A DNA stretch of 64,000 nucleotides from Streptomyces changanensis (GTDB lineage: Bacteria > Actinomycetota > Actinomycetes > Streptomycetales > Streptomycetaceae): the NCBI RefSeq assembly GCF_024600715.1, contig NZ_CP102332.1, forward strand, positions 806,001 through 870,000. Reading direction: 5' to 3'. A program made the translations under genes and the position numbers. Position 1 is the stretch's first letter. Every line of letters begins with the position of its first letter. Under the pieces are notes generated by a model that did not search any database, was not told the DNA's origin, and saw only the letters and a program-made list of their open reading frames with translations. This document shows positions 51,289 through 62,508 of the stretch, piece after piece.

Positions 51289-51780
51289 CGAAGCGTCCCT
51301 CCTCGAGTGGGCGGCACGCGGCGTCGCCGCTCGTGTCACGGACGATGATGCCCACCCGGGCGGATCCGTAACGCCCCCGCGGAGAGGCCTTCGCCACTAA
51401 GCTGGCCGGGTCGGTCGTCCGGCACATTCCGGAGGCATGGCGTGGCTAGCAGATCTCCCTGCCCGGTGTGGTGGAATGGGGCGGCGAGATTCGGCCTTCC
51501 GAGCCGTGGGCAACATTGCAGGTATCGGCTGCGGGGCACCGGATAATCCCCGGAAAAGGCAACGTATCCGAGACGCGATGCGGCCTTGACGGACTTCTCG
51601 GCGACAGGTAGCGGAAACACGGCGTGAACATTTGTCGTATAAACTCCGCGGACGAGGCTGAGACCCGGCGCCCCGGCATGGTGCCGTGGGCCCTCCACGG
51701 CCCCGTCGCTGACAGCGCCGTCCGCACCCGCACCCACGCAGGCTCCACCCCTCTGTCTCTTGATTGAGAGGCGACCCACC
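51289..51780. other. Gene-free divergent promoter region
   Basis: 492 bases between the GCS2 gene and the 197-aa gene, with relatively AT-rich stretches around 51500-51650. A candidate ECF-type promoter is listed separately. No ORF on either strand has homology-like sequence; the minus ORF over 51446-51748 is a shadow. Confidence 0.6.
51613..51636 (+). promoter_or_regulatory. Candidate ECF-sigma promoter of the 197-aa gene
   Basis: GGAAA (51613-51617), 16 bases, GTC (51634-51636), then GTATAAACT. The pattern resembles the SigE-like GGAAC-N16-GTC but the -35 is one base off. It leaves a ~135-base leader before the gene. Confidence 0.35.
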
Positions 51781-52374
51781 ATGCCGCTCCACGTCTCCCA
51801 GGCGCCCGTGCCTGCCCTGCACAGTGTCCTCGCGGCCCTGGGCTCCCCCGCCCTCCGCGAGTCCAGCACCCCCGCCCTGCGCTCCGTACAGGGCCCGCTC
51901 GCCGCCGAACTCCCGCTCCCCGTCCACATGCTGGACGTCGCCGCGCCGACGGTCGGACCCGCGGGGACGCCCCGTACCCGGCTCGCCGGATGGCGGTTCA
52001 TGATCCGCGGCGGTGACCTCTCCCTCGCCGCCGCGGACGTCCTGTGCACCGCCGGGGGATGGGCGTTCTCGCACTTCTTCGAGGGCCCCTACATCGCCTC
52101 GACCGAACGGGCCCTGCGCCAGGCCGAGGACTCCGGGTCGCCGTGGCAGCCGCGGCTGCTGTCGGTGCCCGAGCTGTACATGTTGACGCTCTGGCTGCAC
52201 GGGGACACGGCCGCCGACCCGGCCGAGGGCTCCCCCGACCCGGCCGACGTCCTCATCCCGCTGGCGCCCGCACCGCCCGGGATCGCCGCGCACCGCCCGC
52301 ACCGCGTGGCGGACCTGCTGCCCCGGCTTACCGTGCGGCTCGCCCCGTCGCCGCTGCTCGGCTCGACCGCCTGA
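51781..52374 (+). CDS. Conserved Streptomyces protein (197 aa)
   Basis: No enzyme motif recognised. ATG at 51781 has GAGAGGCG nine bases upstream. The middle contains RFMIRGGDLSLAAADVLCTA and GGWAFSHFFEGPYIASTERA; then YMLTLWLHGDTAADPAEGS with an acidic Pro stretch. A soluble, Ala/Pro-rich protein conserved in Streptomyces. It ends with a strong terminator at 52411. Confidence 0.8.
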   Translation: MPLHVSQAPVPALHSVLAALGSPALRESSTPALRSVQGPLAAELPLPVHMLDVAAPTVGPAGTPRTRLAGWRFMIRGGDLSLAAADVLCTAGGWAFSHFFEGPYIASTERALRQAEDSGSPWQPRLLSVPELYMLTLWLHGDTAADPAEGSPDPADVLIPLAPAPPGIAAHRPHRVADLLPRLTVRLAPSPLLGSTA

Positions 52375-52410
52375 CCCGCCCCCCGGCGCCCGCACCACCC
52401 GCCCCCTCCG

Positions 52411-52442
52411 GTGCCCCACGTCCCCCGCGGGACGTGGGGCAC
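52411..52442. terminator. Terminator of the 197-aa gene
   Basis: GTGCCCCACGTCCC (52411-52424) pairs perfectly with GGGACGTGGGGCAC (52429-52442) across CCGC, a 14-bp stem. The rest of the 322-base gap to 52696 shows no gene; it holds the promoter region of the next gene. Confidence 0.8.
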
Positions 52443-52696
52443 TCGCGTACGCCCCGTGGCCCGTACGGACTAGTCCGCCCCGGCCACTGCGAACCACCCG
52501 AACGGACGGGGTGGTCGCGTTGAACCATCCGCGCGGGTGATACGTCCTTCACCAGTAGGAAGAGCTGCCGTGAAATCCCTGCGGAATCAGCCCCGCGGGG
52601 CAACACTGGAACCGACCGATCGGAAGACGGGGGGCGGCCATGAGCACCGCATCGAGCCGCAGGACAGACTCCACACCGCAGCGAAAGATCCCAGCC

Positions 52697-52903
52697 ATGT
52701 GCCAGCACCAGCCATCCTGCCCGAACGCCGACTCAGCCGACCGGGAGGCCGCGCGCGTCGTGGCGCACCACCCGGAGCAGGGCTGGAGCCTGCTGTGCAA
52801 CGGCGTCCTCCTCTTCGAGGACACCGGGGAGCTGCTGCCGGACGGGAAGATCATCGCGCCGCACCGGCCGCTCACCGCGGCGCGCGTGGCGACGGCGGCG
52901 TAG
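52697..52903 (+). CDS. DUF5999 family small protein
   Basis: 68 codons from ATG 52697. MCQHQPSCPNADSADREAA, then VAHHPEQGWSLLCNGVLLFE and a DTGELLPDG tail: this is DUF5999, a small protein nearly universal in Streptomyces, with Cys/His residues that could bind metal. An ATG at 52640 (AGACGGGGGGCGG upstream) would add 19 residues. Function unknown. Confidence 0.87.
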   Translation: MCQHQPSCPNADSADREAARVVAHHPEQGWSLLCNGVLLFEDTGELLPDGKIIAPHRPLTAARVATAA

Positions 52904-52924
52904 ACGGCGCCGAGGACACGACGA

Positions 52925-52963
52925 GGGGCCGGTACGGAGGTGGTTCACCTCCGTACCGGCCCC
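52925..52963. terminator. 18-bp stem, shared convergent terminator
   Basis: GGGGCCGGTACGGAGGTG (52925-52942) pairs perfectly with its complement (52946-52963) around a 3-base loop. It stands between the DUF5999 gene and gcvP, which converge, and so can serve both. A 38-bp imperfect duplicate containing CCGCCGCCCGTGACGC follows at 52981 and 53019. Confidence 0.85.
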
Positions 52964-53059
52964 GACGCGCGCGCGGTCAGCCGCCGCCCGTGACGCGGGC
53001 CGGCGTGCGCGGCGTCAGCCGCCGCCCGTGACGCCGGCCGGCGTCCGGCGTGCGTCCGC

Positions 53060-55945
<2,886 letters not shown>

Positions 55946-56007
55946 GTACGGGGGCCTCCTGGTCGTAGCGACCTGCGAGGGGCACCTTGGCGCGGGTGCC
56001 CGGACGG

Positions 56008-56222
56008 CCTCCCCCTCTGTCATCTCAACCTGAGAGTTTCGCCGTGCGCGCACCCCGACGGGAGGCGGCACGGCTTTCACCGTCGGTGAGAGCGGGTGCC
56101 GTCCGACGCCCGCCCTGCTTTCCAGAGTGACCTCGTCCGCGCGGTACAGGGGCCTGAGAGATTCCGGGGAGGATTTGCTCCTTCGGCGCCTCCGGAAGGT
56201 TTCTCCGGAGGACTCTCCCGCG
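56008..56222 (-). promoter_or_regulatory. Tandem glycine riboswitch upstream of gcvP
   Basis: On the minus strand two aptamers run in order. Aptamer 1 starts GGGAGAGTCC (~56220) and contains GCGCCGAAGGAGCAAATC, CCCCGGAATCTCTCAGGC and CACTCTGGAAAGC. Aptamer 2 contains CTCACCGACGGTGAAAGC and CGAAACTCTCAGGTTGAGA, closing with GACAGAGGGGG. These are the conserved gcvT-type (RF00504) signatures. It ends ~63 bases before the gcvP start. Glycine binding normally turns gcv expression on. Confidence 0.93.
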
Positions 56223-56343
56223 CGGGGTCAGCGGCCAATGCCAGCCTACCAGCGACGTTCCGGGGCGATCCCTCGAGTGGCCGAGGTCACGGTTGTGCCC
56301 TTTCGTAGTGTTCACGGCCCCGTTGTGACCGGCTGGAGGAACC

Positions 56344-56736
56344 GTGCAGAGCGACATCGACCCGCGCAGCCTGATCGGGCGCAAGGCGTTCGACCGCGAC
56401 GGCCGCAAGATCGGAACGGTGGACGAGGTGTACCTCGACGACGCGACGGGCGTCCCGGAGTGGGCCGCCGTGCGCACCGGCCTCTTCGGCCGCGACGCCT
56501 TCGTCCCCCTGGAACCCAGCGACCTCGTCGGCGACGGCCTGCACGTCCCCTACGAACGGGCCCTCGTCAAGGACGCGCCGGACTTCGGTGTGGGGCGGCA
56601 CCTCTCCCCGGAGCAGGAGGTGCAGCTGTACCGCCACTACGGCATCGCCCTGCCGCCCGCGCCCTCCCCCGGGCCGCCGCCCGCCGCGCCGCCGCCGGAG
56701 CGGGAGGTGGGCGGCTCCGCGGGCGCGGGGGGCTGA
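56344..56736 (+). CDS. PRC-barrel domain protein
   Basis: 130 codons. GTG at 56344 follows GGAGGAACC. PRC-barrel fold ASRRSLIG-like IDPRSLIGRKAFDRDGRKIG, VPEWAAVRTGLFGRDAFVPL, and a helix HLSPEQEVQLYRHYGI. The last ~30 residues are Pro/Gly-rich and overlap the 3' end of dinB (56637-56736) on the other strand. Similar small proteins are often stress- or membrane-linked in Streptomyces; no direct role known. Confidence 0.88.
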   Translation: MQSDIDPRSLIGRKAFDRDGRKIGTVDEVYLDDATGVPEWAAVRTGLFGRDAFVPLEPSDLVGDGLHVPYERALVKDAPDFGVGRHLSPEQEVQLYRHYGIALPPAPSPGPPPAAPPPEREVGGSAGAGG

Positions 56737-58328
56737 CCGCCCGGTACCAGCGGCAGCGGGTCGGAGGGCTCGAGCTCGGGGTCGTCCGTGCGGAAGGTGC
56801 GCACCCGGCCCGGGGCCGATCCGGGGTGCTCGAACCGCACGGTGACCCGCCCGAGCCCGCTTCCCTGCACCCAGCCGGGCCCGTGGACGGCGTGCCGGAC
56901 GTCGGCACCGGCGGCCCACCGCCGCTCGGCGGCCGGCGCCGGACCCCCCTCGCCCGGCCCCGAGCCCCCGGCTCCCGTGTCGGACGCCCCGGGCGCGGGC
57001 GCCGGCCCGCCTTCCTCCTCCCGGACCCCACCGCCCGTGTGCGGCACCCCGCCGCCCGCGTCCGCGCCTCCCTCCGGCCCCCGACCTCCGGACGGCGTCG
57101 TACCGCCGAGTGCCACCGCGCCTGCCGGCGCCACCGCACCTCCGGGCACGACGGGGCCGCCCGCCGGCGGCCCCGGGGCGTCGGCTGCCGTACGGCCCGC
57201 GCCCGTGGCGCCCTCCGTACCGGCGGCGGACCCACCGACGGCCGGGGCCTCCCCGACGGCCGCCTGGGCGAACAGGTCCTCCTGCGTGTAGTCGGCCAGA
57301 CCGCTCACGCCGACCCCGAGCAACCGGACCCCGCCGGTGGTGTCCACGGCGTCGAGCAGTCGGGCGGCGGCCTCGCGGACCACGACGGGGTCGTCGGTCG
57401 GCCCGCGCAGCGTCTCGGAGCGGGTCAGCGTCGAGAAGTCGTAGCGCCGCACCTTCAGCACCACCGTCCGGCCCGAGCGCCCCGCGTCCCGCAGCCGGCG
57501 CACGCACCGCTCGGCGAGCCGCTCGACCTCCCAGCGCACGCGCACCCGGTCGTGGAGGTCGACGTCGAAGGTGTCCTCCACGGAGACGGACTTGGCGTCG
57601 CGCTCCGCCACCACGGGCCGGTCGTCGTGCCCCAGGGCCATCGCGTACAGGGACGCTCCGTGCGCCCGGCCGAGGAGCCGGACGAGTTCGTCCTCACCGG
57701 CCTCGGCCAGATCGGCCACCGTCGTCATGCCGGCCCGCCGCAGGTGCTCGCCGGTGGCCGGACCGACACCGGGCAGCGTGCGCACGCCCATCGGCGCCAG
57801 CAGCTCGCGCTCCGTGCCGGGCTCGATGAGCACGAGGCCGTCGGGCTTGGCCTCCTCCGAGGCGATCTTCGCGAGCATCTTGGAACCCGCGAGCCCCACG
57901 GAACCCGTCACGCCCGTCACGGCGTGGATGTCGGCGCGCAGCCGCTCCCCGACCGCCCGCGCCGTGGCGGCGTCGTACGCCGCTCCCCCGGCCTCCAGGT
58001 CCACGAACGCCTCGTCGAGGCTCAGCGGCTCGACCAGCGGCGAGAGCCTGCCGAGCAGCTCCATGACCTGCCCGCTCACCGTCCGGTACACGGCGAAGCG
58101 CGGCACGAGGTACGCGGCGTTGGGCGCGAGCCGTCGGGCCTGCGCCATGGGCATGGCCGACCGCACTCCGAACGGCCGCGCCTCGTAGGACGCGGTGGCG
58201 ACGACGCCCCGGGGGCCCAGACCGCCCACGATGACGGGCTTGCCGCGCAGACTCGGCTTCGCCGCCTGCTCGACGGCGGCGAAGAACGCGTCCATGTCCA
58301 GGTGCAGGATGGTCGGCGCGGCTCTCAC
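56637..58328 (-). CDS. dinB: DNA polymerase IV (translesion, Y family)
   Basis: 563 codons. ILHLDMDAFFAAVEQ and SLDEAFVDL hold the catalytic Asp/Glu. SVGLAGSKMLAKIASEEAKP is family-specific, followed by HhH and little-finger domains. QEDLF (~345) is a likely sliding-clamp motif. A long Gly/Ala/Pro/Glu-rich region (~355-480) precedes a GADVRHAVHGPGWVQGSGLG domain, common in actinomycete Pol IV. GTG at 58328 immediately follows a DNA-damage promoter, so the mRNA is probably leaderless. 3' overlap with the PRC gene. Confidence 0.94.
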   Translation of the reverse strand: MRAAPTILHLDMDAFFAAVEQAAKPSLRGKPVIVGGLGPRGVVATASYEARPFGVRSAMPMAQARRLAPNAAYLVPRFAVYRTVSGQVMELLGRLSPLVEPLSLDEAFVDLEAGGAAYDAATARAVGERLRADIHAVTGVTGSVGLAGSKMLAKIASEEAKPDGLVLIEPGTERELLAPMGVRTLPGVGPATGEHLRRAGMTTVADLAEAGEDELVRLLGRAHGASLYAMALGHDDRPVVAERDAKSVSVEDTFDVDLHDRVRVRWEVERLAERCVRRLRDAGRSGRTVVLKVRRYDFSTLTRSETLRGPTDDPVVVREAAARLLDAVDTTGGVRLLGVGVSGLADYTQEDLFAQAAVGEAPAVGGSAAGTEGATGAGRTAADAPGPPAGGPVVPGGAVAPAGAVALGGTTPSGGRGPEGGADAGGGVPHTGGGVREEEGGPAPAPGASDTGAGGSGPGEGGPAPAAERRWAAGADVRHAVHGPGWVQGSGLGRVTVRFEHPGSAPGRVRTFRTDDPELEPSDPLPLVPGGQPPAPAEPPTSRSGGGAAGGGPGEGAGGRAMP

Positions 58329-58335
58329 ACCACCG

Positions 58336-58358
58336 ATGCTGCCCTACACCACTGACAA
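58336..58358 (-). promoter_or_regulatory. DNA-damage-type promoter of dinB
   Basis: TTGTCAGTG (58358-58350), exactly 8 bases, then CAGCAT (58341-58336) on the minus strand. Same -35/spacer as at ung; the -10 is a weaker match (C for T at the first base). Transcription would begin at about the GTG start. Confidence 0.65.
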
Positions 58359-58390
58359 TCGCCCGCACACACGTACGACCACACGCGGGG

Positions 58391-58984
58391 TCATACCGCC
58401 TTGTCGCGCCTGCGCCGGGCCAGCTCGTCGGCGGGGTTGTGCCGCACGAGGGTCTCCCCCGTGTCGACGCGCTCGCCGTGCAGCTGCGACAGCGCCGCCT
58501 CCACGTCCCGCCAGACCACGCCGACCGCGATCCCGAAGATCCCCTGGCCCCCCTGGAGGAGGTCGACGACCTCGTCCGGCGACGAGCACTCGTAGACCGT
58601 CGCGCCGTCGCTCATGAGCGTCATCCGCTCCAGGTCGTCCAGACCGCGACCTTGCAGGTGCTGGACCGCCGCCCTGATGTTCTGCAGGGCGACACCGGTG
58701 TCCAGGAACCTCTTGACGATCTTCAGGACGACGACGTCCCGGAAGCTGTAGAGGCGCTGCGTGCCCGATCCGTACGCCGGCCGCACGCTCGGCTCGACCA
58801 GTCCCGTACGGGCCCAGTAGTCGAGCTGCCGATAGGTGATGCCCGCCGCCGCACAGGCGGTGGGTCCCCGGTAACCGATGACGTCGGTCGTCGCGTCGGT
58901 CGCACTGCCGTGAAGCGGATACGGCCCGCTCCCGCCCGGACTCCGCCCGGGGAGACCCCCTGCCGCACCGTCGCCGCTGCTCAT
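58391..58984 (-). CDS. MerR family regulator (Streptomyces conserved)
   Basis: 197 codons. Single MerR HTH: GPTACAAAGITYRQLDYWAR, GLVEPSVRPAYGSGTQRLYS with VALQNIRAAVQHLQ afterwards, then a short domain with SDGATVYECSSPDEVVDLLQ. No metal-binding Cys triplet. ATG at 58984, GGAGGGT ~8 bases upstream. Part of the conserved block MerR - BFN - FtsR - FHA; role likely in central regulation of division or metabolism (inference). Confidence 0.9.
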   Translation of the reverse strand: MSSGDGAAGGLPGRSPGGSGPYPLHGSATDATTDVIGYRGPTACAAAGITYRQLDYWARTGLVEPSVRPAYGSGTQRLYSFRDVVVLKIVKRFLDTGVALQNIRAAVQHLQGRGLDDLERMTLMSDGATVYECSSPDEVVDLLQGGQGIFGIAVGVVWRDVEAALSQLHGERVDTGETLVRHNPADELARRRRDKAV

Positions 58985-59254
58985 CACGCCGACCCTCCGT
59001 CCTTGACCTGCCACATCGACGGTAGGCAGTCCCCAGGGGTGCGTCAACGATCGCCACACTCGCCACGCCGAGTGATAATCACCCTGAGAGTGGTTTGGCG
59101 TGACCGGTTTCCGGGAAACGCTACTCGAATGCGCCGGAAGCGCTGACTGCGCCCCCGTGAGCCGTCGCAAGCGACCCCCGCGCGCCCCCTCCGCCACCGA
59201 AGGCGGCATCCGCCCCCACCGGCGGGCGGCCGCCGCGGACGGGCACCGGGCGGG

Positions 59255-59728
59255 TCACTGGTTGCTGGTGCCGAAGTCCTCCGGAGAGATCTGGTCGAGG
59301 AACTCGCGGAACTTCTCCACCTCGTCCTCCTGCTCGTCCGGGATCGCGATGCCGGCGTCGTCGAGGACCCCGTCACTGCCGAAGATCGGCGTACCCGTGC
59401 GCAGGGCCAGCGCTATGGCGTCGGAGGGCCGCGCGCTCACCTCCACACCGCTGGCGAAGACCAGCTCCGCGTAGAAGACGCCTTCCCGCAGGTCCGTGAT
59501 GCGGACCTCCGTGAGCTCCTGGCCCACGGCCTCGAGCACGTCCTTGAAGAGGTCGTGGGTGAGCGGCCTGGCGGGGGTCATCCCCTGCTGGGCGAAGGCG
59601 ATCGCGGTCGCTTCCCCCGGGCCGATCCAGATCGGGAGGTAGCGGTCGCCTCCCACTTCCCGCAGGAGCACGATCGGCTGGTTGGAGGGCATTTCCACCC
59701 GGACACCGACAACATCGAGCTCGTTCAC
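59255..59728 (-). CDS. Bifunctional nuclease family protein (DUF151)
   Basis: 157 codons. Starts MNELDVVGVRVEMPSNQPIV; LPIWIGPGEATAIAFAQQG and VSARPSDAIALALRTGTPIF are DUF151 signatures (Arabidopsis BBD-like nuclease fold). TAGGGT lies six bases before the GTG, predicting a leaderless transcript. Member of the conserved merR/ftsR/FHA block; biological role not established. Confidence 0.93.
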   Translation of the reverse strand: MNELDVVGVRVEMPSNQPIVLLREVGGDRYLPIWIGPGEATAIAFAQQGMTPARPLTHDLFKDVLEAVGQELTEVRITDLREGVFYAELVFASGVEVSARPSDAIALALRTGTPIFGSDGVLDDAGIAIPDEQEDEVEKFREFLDQISPEDFGTSNQ

Positions 59729-59781
59729 ACAGCAACCCTAGGACGTGCCGCCCCGGTTTGGATAGTCGGGCTCCGCCAAGG

Positions 59782-60531
59782 TCAGGGGAACCGGACGCCG
59801 AGGGCCGCCCTGACCAGGGCCGCGTGCAGCCGGACGGACAGGGCGGCCAGCTCCTTCACCGTCGCCTCGGCATGGGCGCGGGTCTGTGGGTTGCGGTGTC
59901 GGCGCTGCGGCGCGACGACCTGCTCCACCAGCCCCGCCTCCCGTTCGGCGGCGGCCTTCACGGCCCGCAGGTGGCGCGGCTCCAGCCCGTACCGGCCGAG
60001 CTCGGCGACGAGCTTCGCGACGGTCACCGCCTCCGCGTCGTAACCACCGTCCGCGCCCGGCGCGACCAGGCCGTACGCCTCCCACTCGGCGAGCTCGGCC
60101 TCCTGAGCCCCCACGGCGGCGAGCAGCTCGGCACGGCCGACCCGGGCGACCGGCGCCACGCCCTCCCCCGGCTCCCACGGGCCCGCCGCCTCGGGAGGCT
60201 CGCCCGGCGCGGCCTGGGCGGGCAGGACGACCTGGTCGCCCCGCCCCAGGGCGTCCAGGTGCTCCCGGATGACCTTGAGCGGCAGGTAGTGGTCGCGCTG
60301 CATCCGCAGGATCAGCGCCAGCCGCTCCACGTCGTGCGGGCTGAACTTCCGGTACCCGGAGGCGGTCCGCTGCGGCTCGACGAGCCCCTCCGCCTCCAGG
60401 AACCGGATCTTGGAGATGGTGACCTCGGGGAACTCCTCGCGCAGCCGGTTGAGCACCGTGCCGATGCTCACCAGCCGGTCGCCCGCGTCGGCGGTGCCGT
60501 GACCGGCACCGCCCGTCGGTGTTCGCAGCAT
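59782..60531 (-). CDS. ftsR: FtsR-like MerR regulator
   Basis: 249 codons. MerR HTH with VSIGTVLNRLREEFPEVTIS, KIRFLEAEGLVEPQRTASGY and KFSPHDVERLALILRMQRDH, the FtsR pattern; a second winged region and a C-terminal coiled coil follow. In corynebacteria FtsR activates ftsZ; the order FHA - ftsR - bfn matches other actinobacteria. ATG at 60531 has GGGAAGG four bases upstream. Confidence 0.87.
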   Translation of the reverse strand: MLRTPTGGAGHGTADAGDRLVSIGTVLNRLREEFPEVTISKIRFLEAEGLVEPQRTASGYRKFSPHDVERLALILRMQRDHYLPLKVIREHLDALGRGDQVVLPAQAAPGEPPEAAGPWEPGEGVAPVARVGRAELLAAVGAQEAELAEWEAYGLVAPGADGGYDAEAVTVAKLVAELGRYGLEPRHLRAVKAAAEREAGLVEQVVAPQRRHRNPQTRAHAEATVKELAALSVRLHAALVRAALGVRFP

Positions 60532-60570
60532 GGACCTTCCCTGGGGATCCCCCAGACGGGTCTGGAGGGG

Positions 60571-61365
60571 TCAGACGCCCCGCTGGCTCCCGTAGAAGAC
60601 CAGCCGGTACTTGCCGATCTGCACCTCGTCACCGTTGGTGAGCTGGACCGCGTCGATCGGCTCACGGTTGACATAGGTGCCGTTGAGGCTGCCGACGTCC
60701 GCGACGGTGAAGCTACCGTCGGCCGCCCTGCGGAACTCCACGTGGCGACGCGACACGGTCACGTCGTCCAGGAAGATGTCGCTCTGCGGGTGGCGGCCGG
60801 CGGTCGTCAGGTCGCCGTCGAGGAGGAAGCGGCTGCCGGAGTTGGGACCGCGCCGCACGACGAGCAGCGCCGAACCGAGCGGCAGCGCGTCCACGGCGGC
60901 CTGCGCCTCGGGCGACAGGGACGGCAGCGCCGTCTGGCCGGTGGTCTCGCTGTCGTACGCCTCGAGGCCCGAGATCGAGATCGTGGACGTCGTCTCGGAC
61001 GCGCGCTCCGCCGGGGCGCCGCCACGCAGCGGGGCCCCGCAGTTGGAGCAGAACCGGCTCGTCTCGGCATTGCGGTGTCCGCACCGCGTACACACCGGCA
61101 TGGACCCATCCTCCTGCCGCGGCTGTCCCGCGTGGACGCTGGTCGCGTACGGATCGGAACCTATGCGGCCGGGACCTGCGGGGTCAACAGAAGACGCGCC
61201 CTGTCCGCCCGTAATGTCACCACCCGGACCAGCGACCTCGTCCCGGAACAGCGGACGCTCCCCGCCCTGCTCCTCCCCGGACTGGCCGTGCCGCGGCGCA
61301 CGGTGCTTGGCGCTGCCGCCGTCCTCGCGTGCGCTCTTGCCGAACAACTTCGCAAACAACTTCAC
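60571..61365 (-). CDS. FHA domain protein with zinc ribbon (GarA/OdhI-like)
   Basis: 264 codons. A low-complexity N-terminus, zinc ribbon CTRCGHRNAETSRFCSNCGA, then SETTST, like the phospho-Thr site of GarA, and a C-terminal FHA domain (GRHPQSDIFLDDVTVSRRHV, SLNGTYVNREPI). In mycobacteria GarA phosphorylated by PknB/G controls the TCA cycle; here the zinc ribbon is extra. GTG at 61365 with AAGGGG upstream. Likely a kinase-responsive phosphoprotein (inference). Confidence 0.9.
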   Translation of the reverse strand: MKLFAKLFGKSAREDGGSAKHRAPRHGQSGEEQGGERPLFRDEVAGPGGDITGGQGASSVDPAGPGRIGSDPYATSVHAGQPRQEDGSMPVCTRCGHRNAETSRFCSNCGAPLRGGAPAERASETTSTISISGLEAYDSETTGQTALPSLSPEAQAAVDALPLGSALLVVRRGPNSGSRFLLDGDLTTAGRHPQSDIFLDDVTVSRRHVEFRRAADGSFTVADVGSLNGTYVNREPIDAVQLTNGDEVQIGKYRLVFYGSQRGV

Positions 61366-61451
61366 GGGCGATTCCCCTTGAACGAAACAGACCCGCCCGT
61401 GGGGCAGGACGAACGCTGAATGAACACACCTGCCGACCCGGACACCTTCAC

Positions 61452-61478
61452 AACGTCCGTATCCTCCGGACAGTTTCC
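61452..61478 (-). promoter_or_regulatory. Candidate ECF-sigma promoter of the FHA gene
   Basis: GGAAAC (61478-61473), 18 bases, GTT (61454-61452) on the minus strand, close to SigR-type GGAAT-N18-GTT spacing. It would give a leader of ~80 bases. Confidence 0.35.
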
Positions 61479-61481
61479 ATC

Positions 61482-61503
61482 ACGCACCACTTTCGTGGTG
61501 CGT
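61482..61503. terminator. Hairpin between DUF881 and FHA genes
   Basis: ACGCACCAC (61482-61490) pairs with GTGGTGCGT (61495-61503) over TTTC: a 9-bp stem. It could terminate the DUF881 transcript before the FHA gene on the same strand. Confidence 0.5.
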
Positions 61504-61699
61504 CGACCCCCCGCAACGTCCCGGCCAGGCTGGCCGATTCCGGATCTTGCCGGGCACGTGGCCCGCTCCGGCACCGGTTCCGGCCTCCGACGCCTCCCCA
61601 GCCCTGCGGTCACGGGAGCTGCCCCCACTACTTCGCCTCCCCTGTACGGCCCCGTCCCTCGGGCTTTCCCCCGCCGCGCGGCCCCCATGCGTCCCCGGC

Positions 61700-62503
61700 T
61701 CACTGCGGTGACGACCGAGCGTAGTCAGGCCGCTCCGCCGGTCGCAAGGCGTCGACAACGATCTTCTCCGACCGGGTCACCGTGGCCGTGGCCTGCTCCT
61801 TCTCCAGCGTCTGCACGATGCCGCCGGGGATGTTCAGCGCGGGCTCCAGGTCCTGCGGCCTGCCGATGACCTCGAACCGGTACGGCGCGCGGATCTTCTG
61901 CCCGTCCACCTGCACCGCCCCGGCCTCCCCGGAGAAGTACGTGTCGGCGACGACCCTGACGTCGTTGACCTGGATGGCCTCCGCGCCGGCCGCGCGCAGC
62001 TCCTGGATGGTGTCGAGCAGCTTGTCCGGCTGGACGGCCGTCATCGGGTCCTCGACGACGAAGGTGATGCCCGGTCCCTCGGCGGCCACCGTACCGGCCA
62101 GGACACCCAGCTGACGTTCCCTCTCCTGAGTCTGCCTGCGGGCCTCTTCCGCCTGGTCGGAGCTGTTCTCCAGTTCGCGCCGCTGCGCCTCCAGCCGGGT
62201 CTTCTCGTCCTCCAGCCGCTGGCTGCGGTCGTCGAGCTCGTCCAGGATCCGCACGAGGTCCTCCTGGCGGGCACCCCGCAGCGCCCCGTCGTCGCTCGTG
62301 GAGCGCACCTGGATGGCCAGCCCCAGCCCGAGGCCGAACAGCAGCAGCGCGACGACGAGTTGGGCGCGGGTCAGGCGCGGCGGCCACAGTCCGGCGACGA
62401 GCCGCTGCCGCCCGGTCACCCCCTCGGGGGGCGGTCCGGGGGCCTGCTGTGCCTGGGGACCCTGTGCCTGTGGGGGCTGTGGTGCGTGCTCTTCGTTGCT
62501 CAT
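61700..62503 (-). CDS. DUF881 family membrane protein (second copy)
   Basis: 267 codons. Pro/Gln-rich N-terminus, one membrane helix (LVVALLLFGLGLGLAIQV), a coiled coil (RILDELDDRSQRLEDEKTRL and following), then the DUF881 core (GPGITFVVEDPMTAVQPDKL, GAEAIQVNDVRVVADTYFSG). Bitopic, with the C-domain outside. Linked in other actinobacteria with cell-division or envelope genes (sbp/sepF region). ATG at 62503, six bases after the sbp stop. Confidence 0.92.
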   Translation of the reverse strand: MSNEEHAPQPPQAQGPQAQQAPGPPPEGVTGRQRLVAGLWPPRLTRAQLVVALLLFGLGLGLAIQVRSTSDDGALRGARQEDLVRILDELDDRSQRLEDEKTRLEAQRRELENSSDQAEEARRQTQERERQLGVLAGTVAAEGPGITFVVEDPMTAVQPDKLLDTIQELRAAGAEAIQVNDVRVVADTYFSGEAGAVQVDGQKIRAPYRFEVIGRPQDLEPALNIPGGIVQTLEKEQATATVTRSEKIVVDALRPAERPDYARSSPQ

Positions 62504-62508
62504 CGGCC

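Larger units (their letters stand above)
61366..61699. other. Upstream region of the FHA gene, gene-free
   Basis: 334 bases between the FHA start and the DUF881 stop. It holds the hairpin 61482-61503 and an ECF-like promoter; no gene frame. Confidence 0.6.

Noticed and set aside
51446..51748. Minus-strand 100-aa ORF upstream of the 197-aa gene
   Set aside because: Lies over a promoter-like AT-rich region, has no ribosome site and no protein-like pattern.
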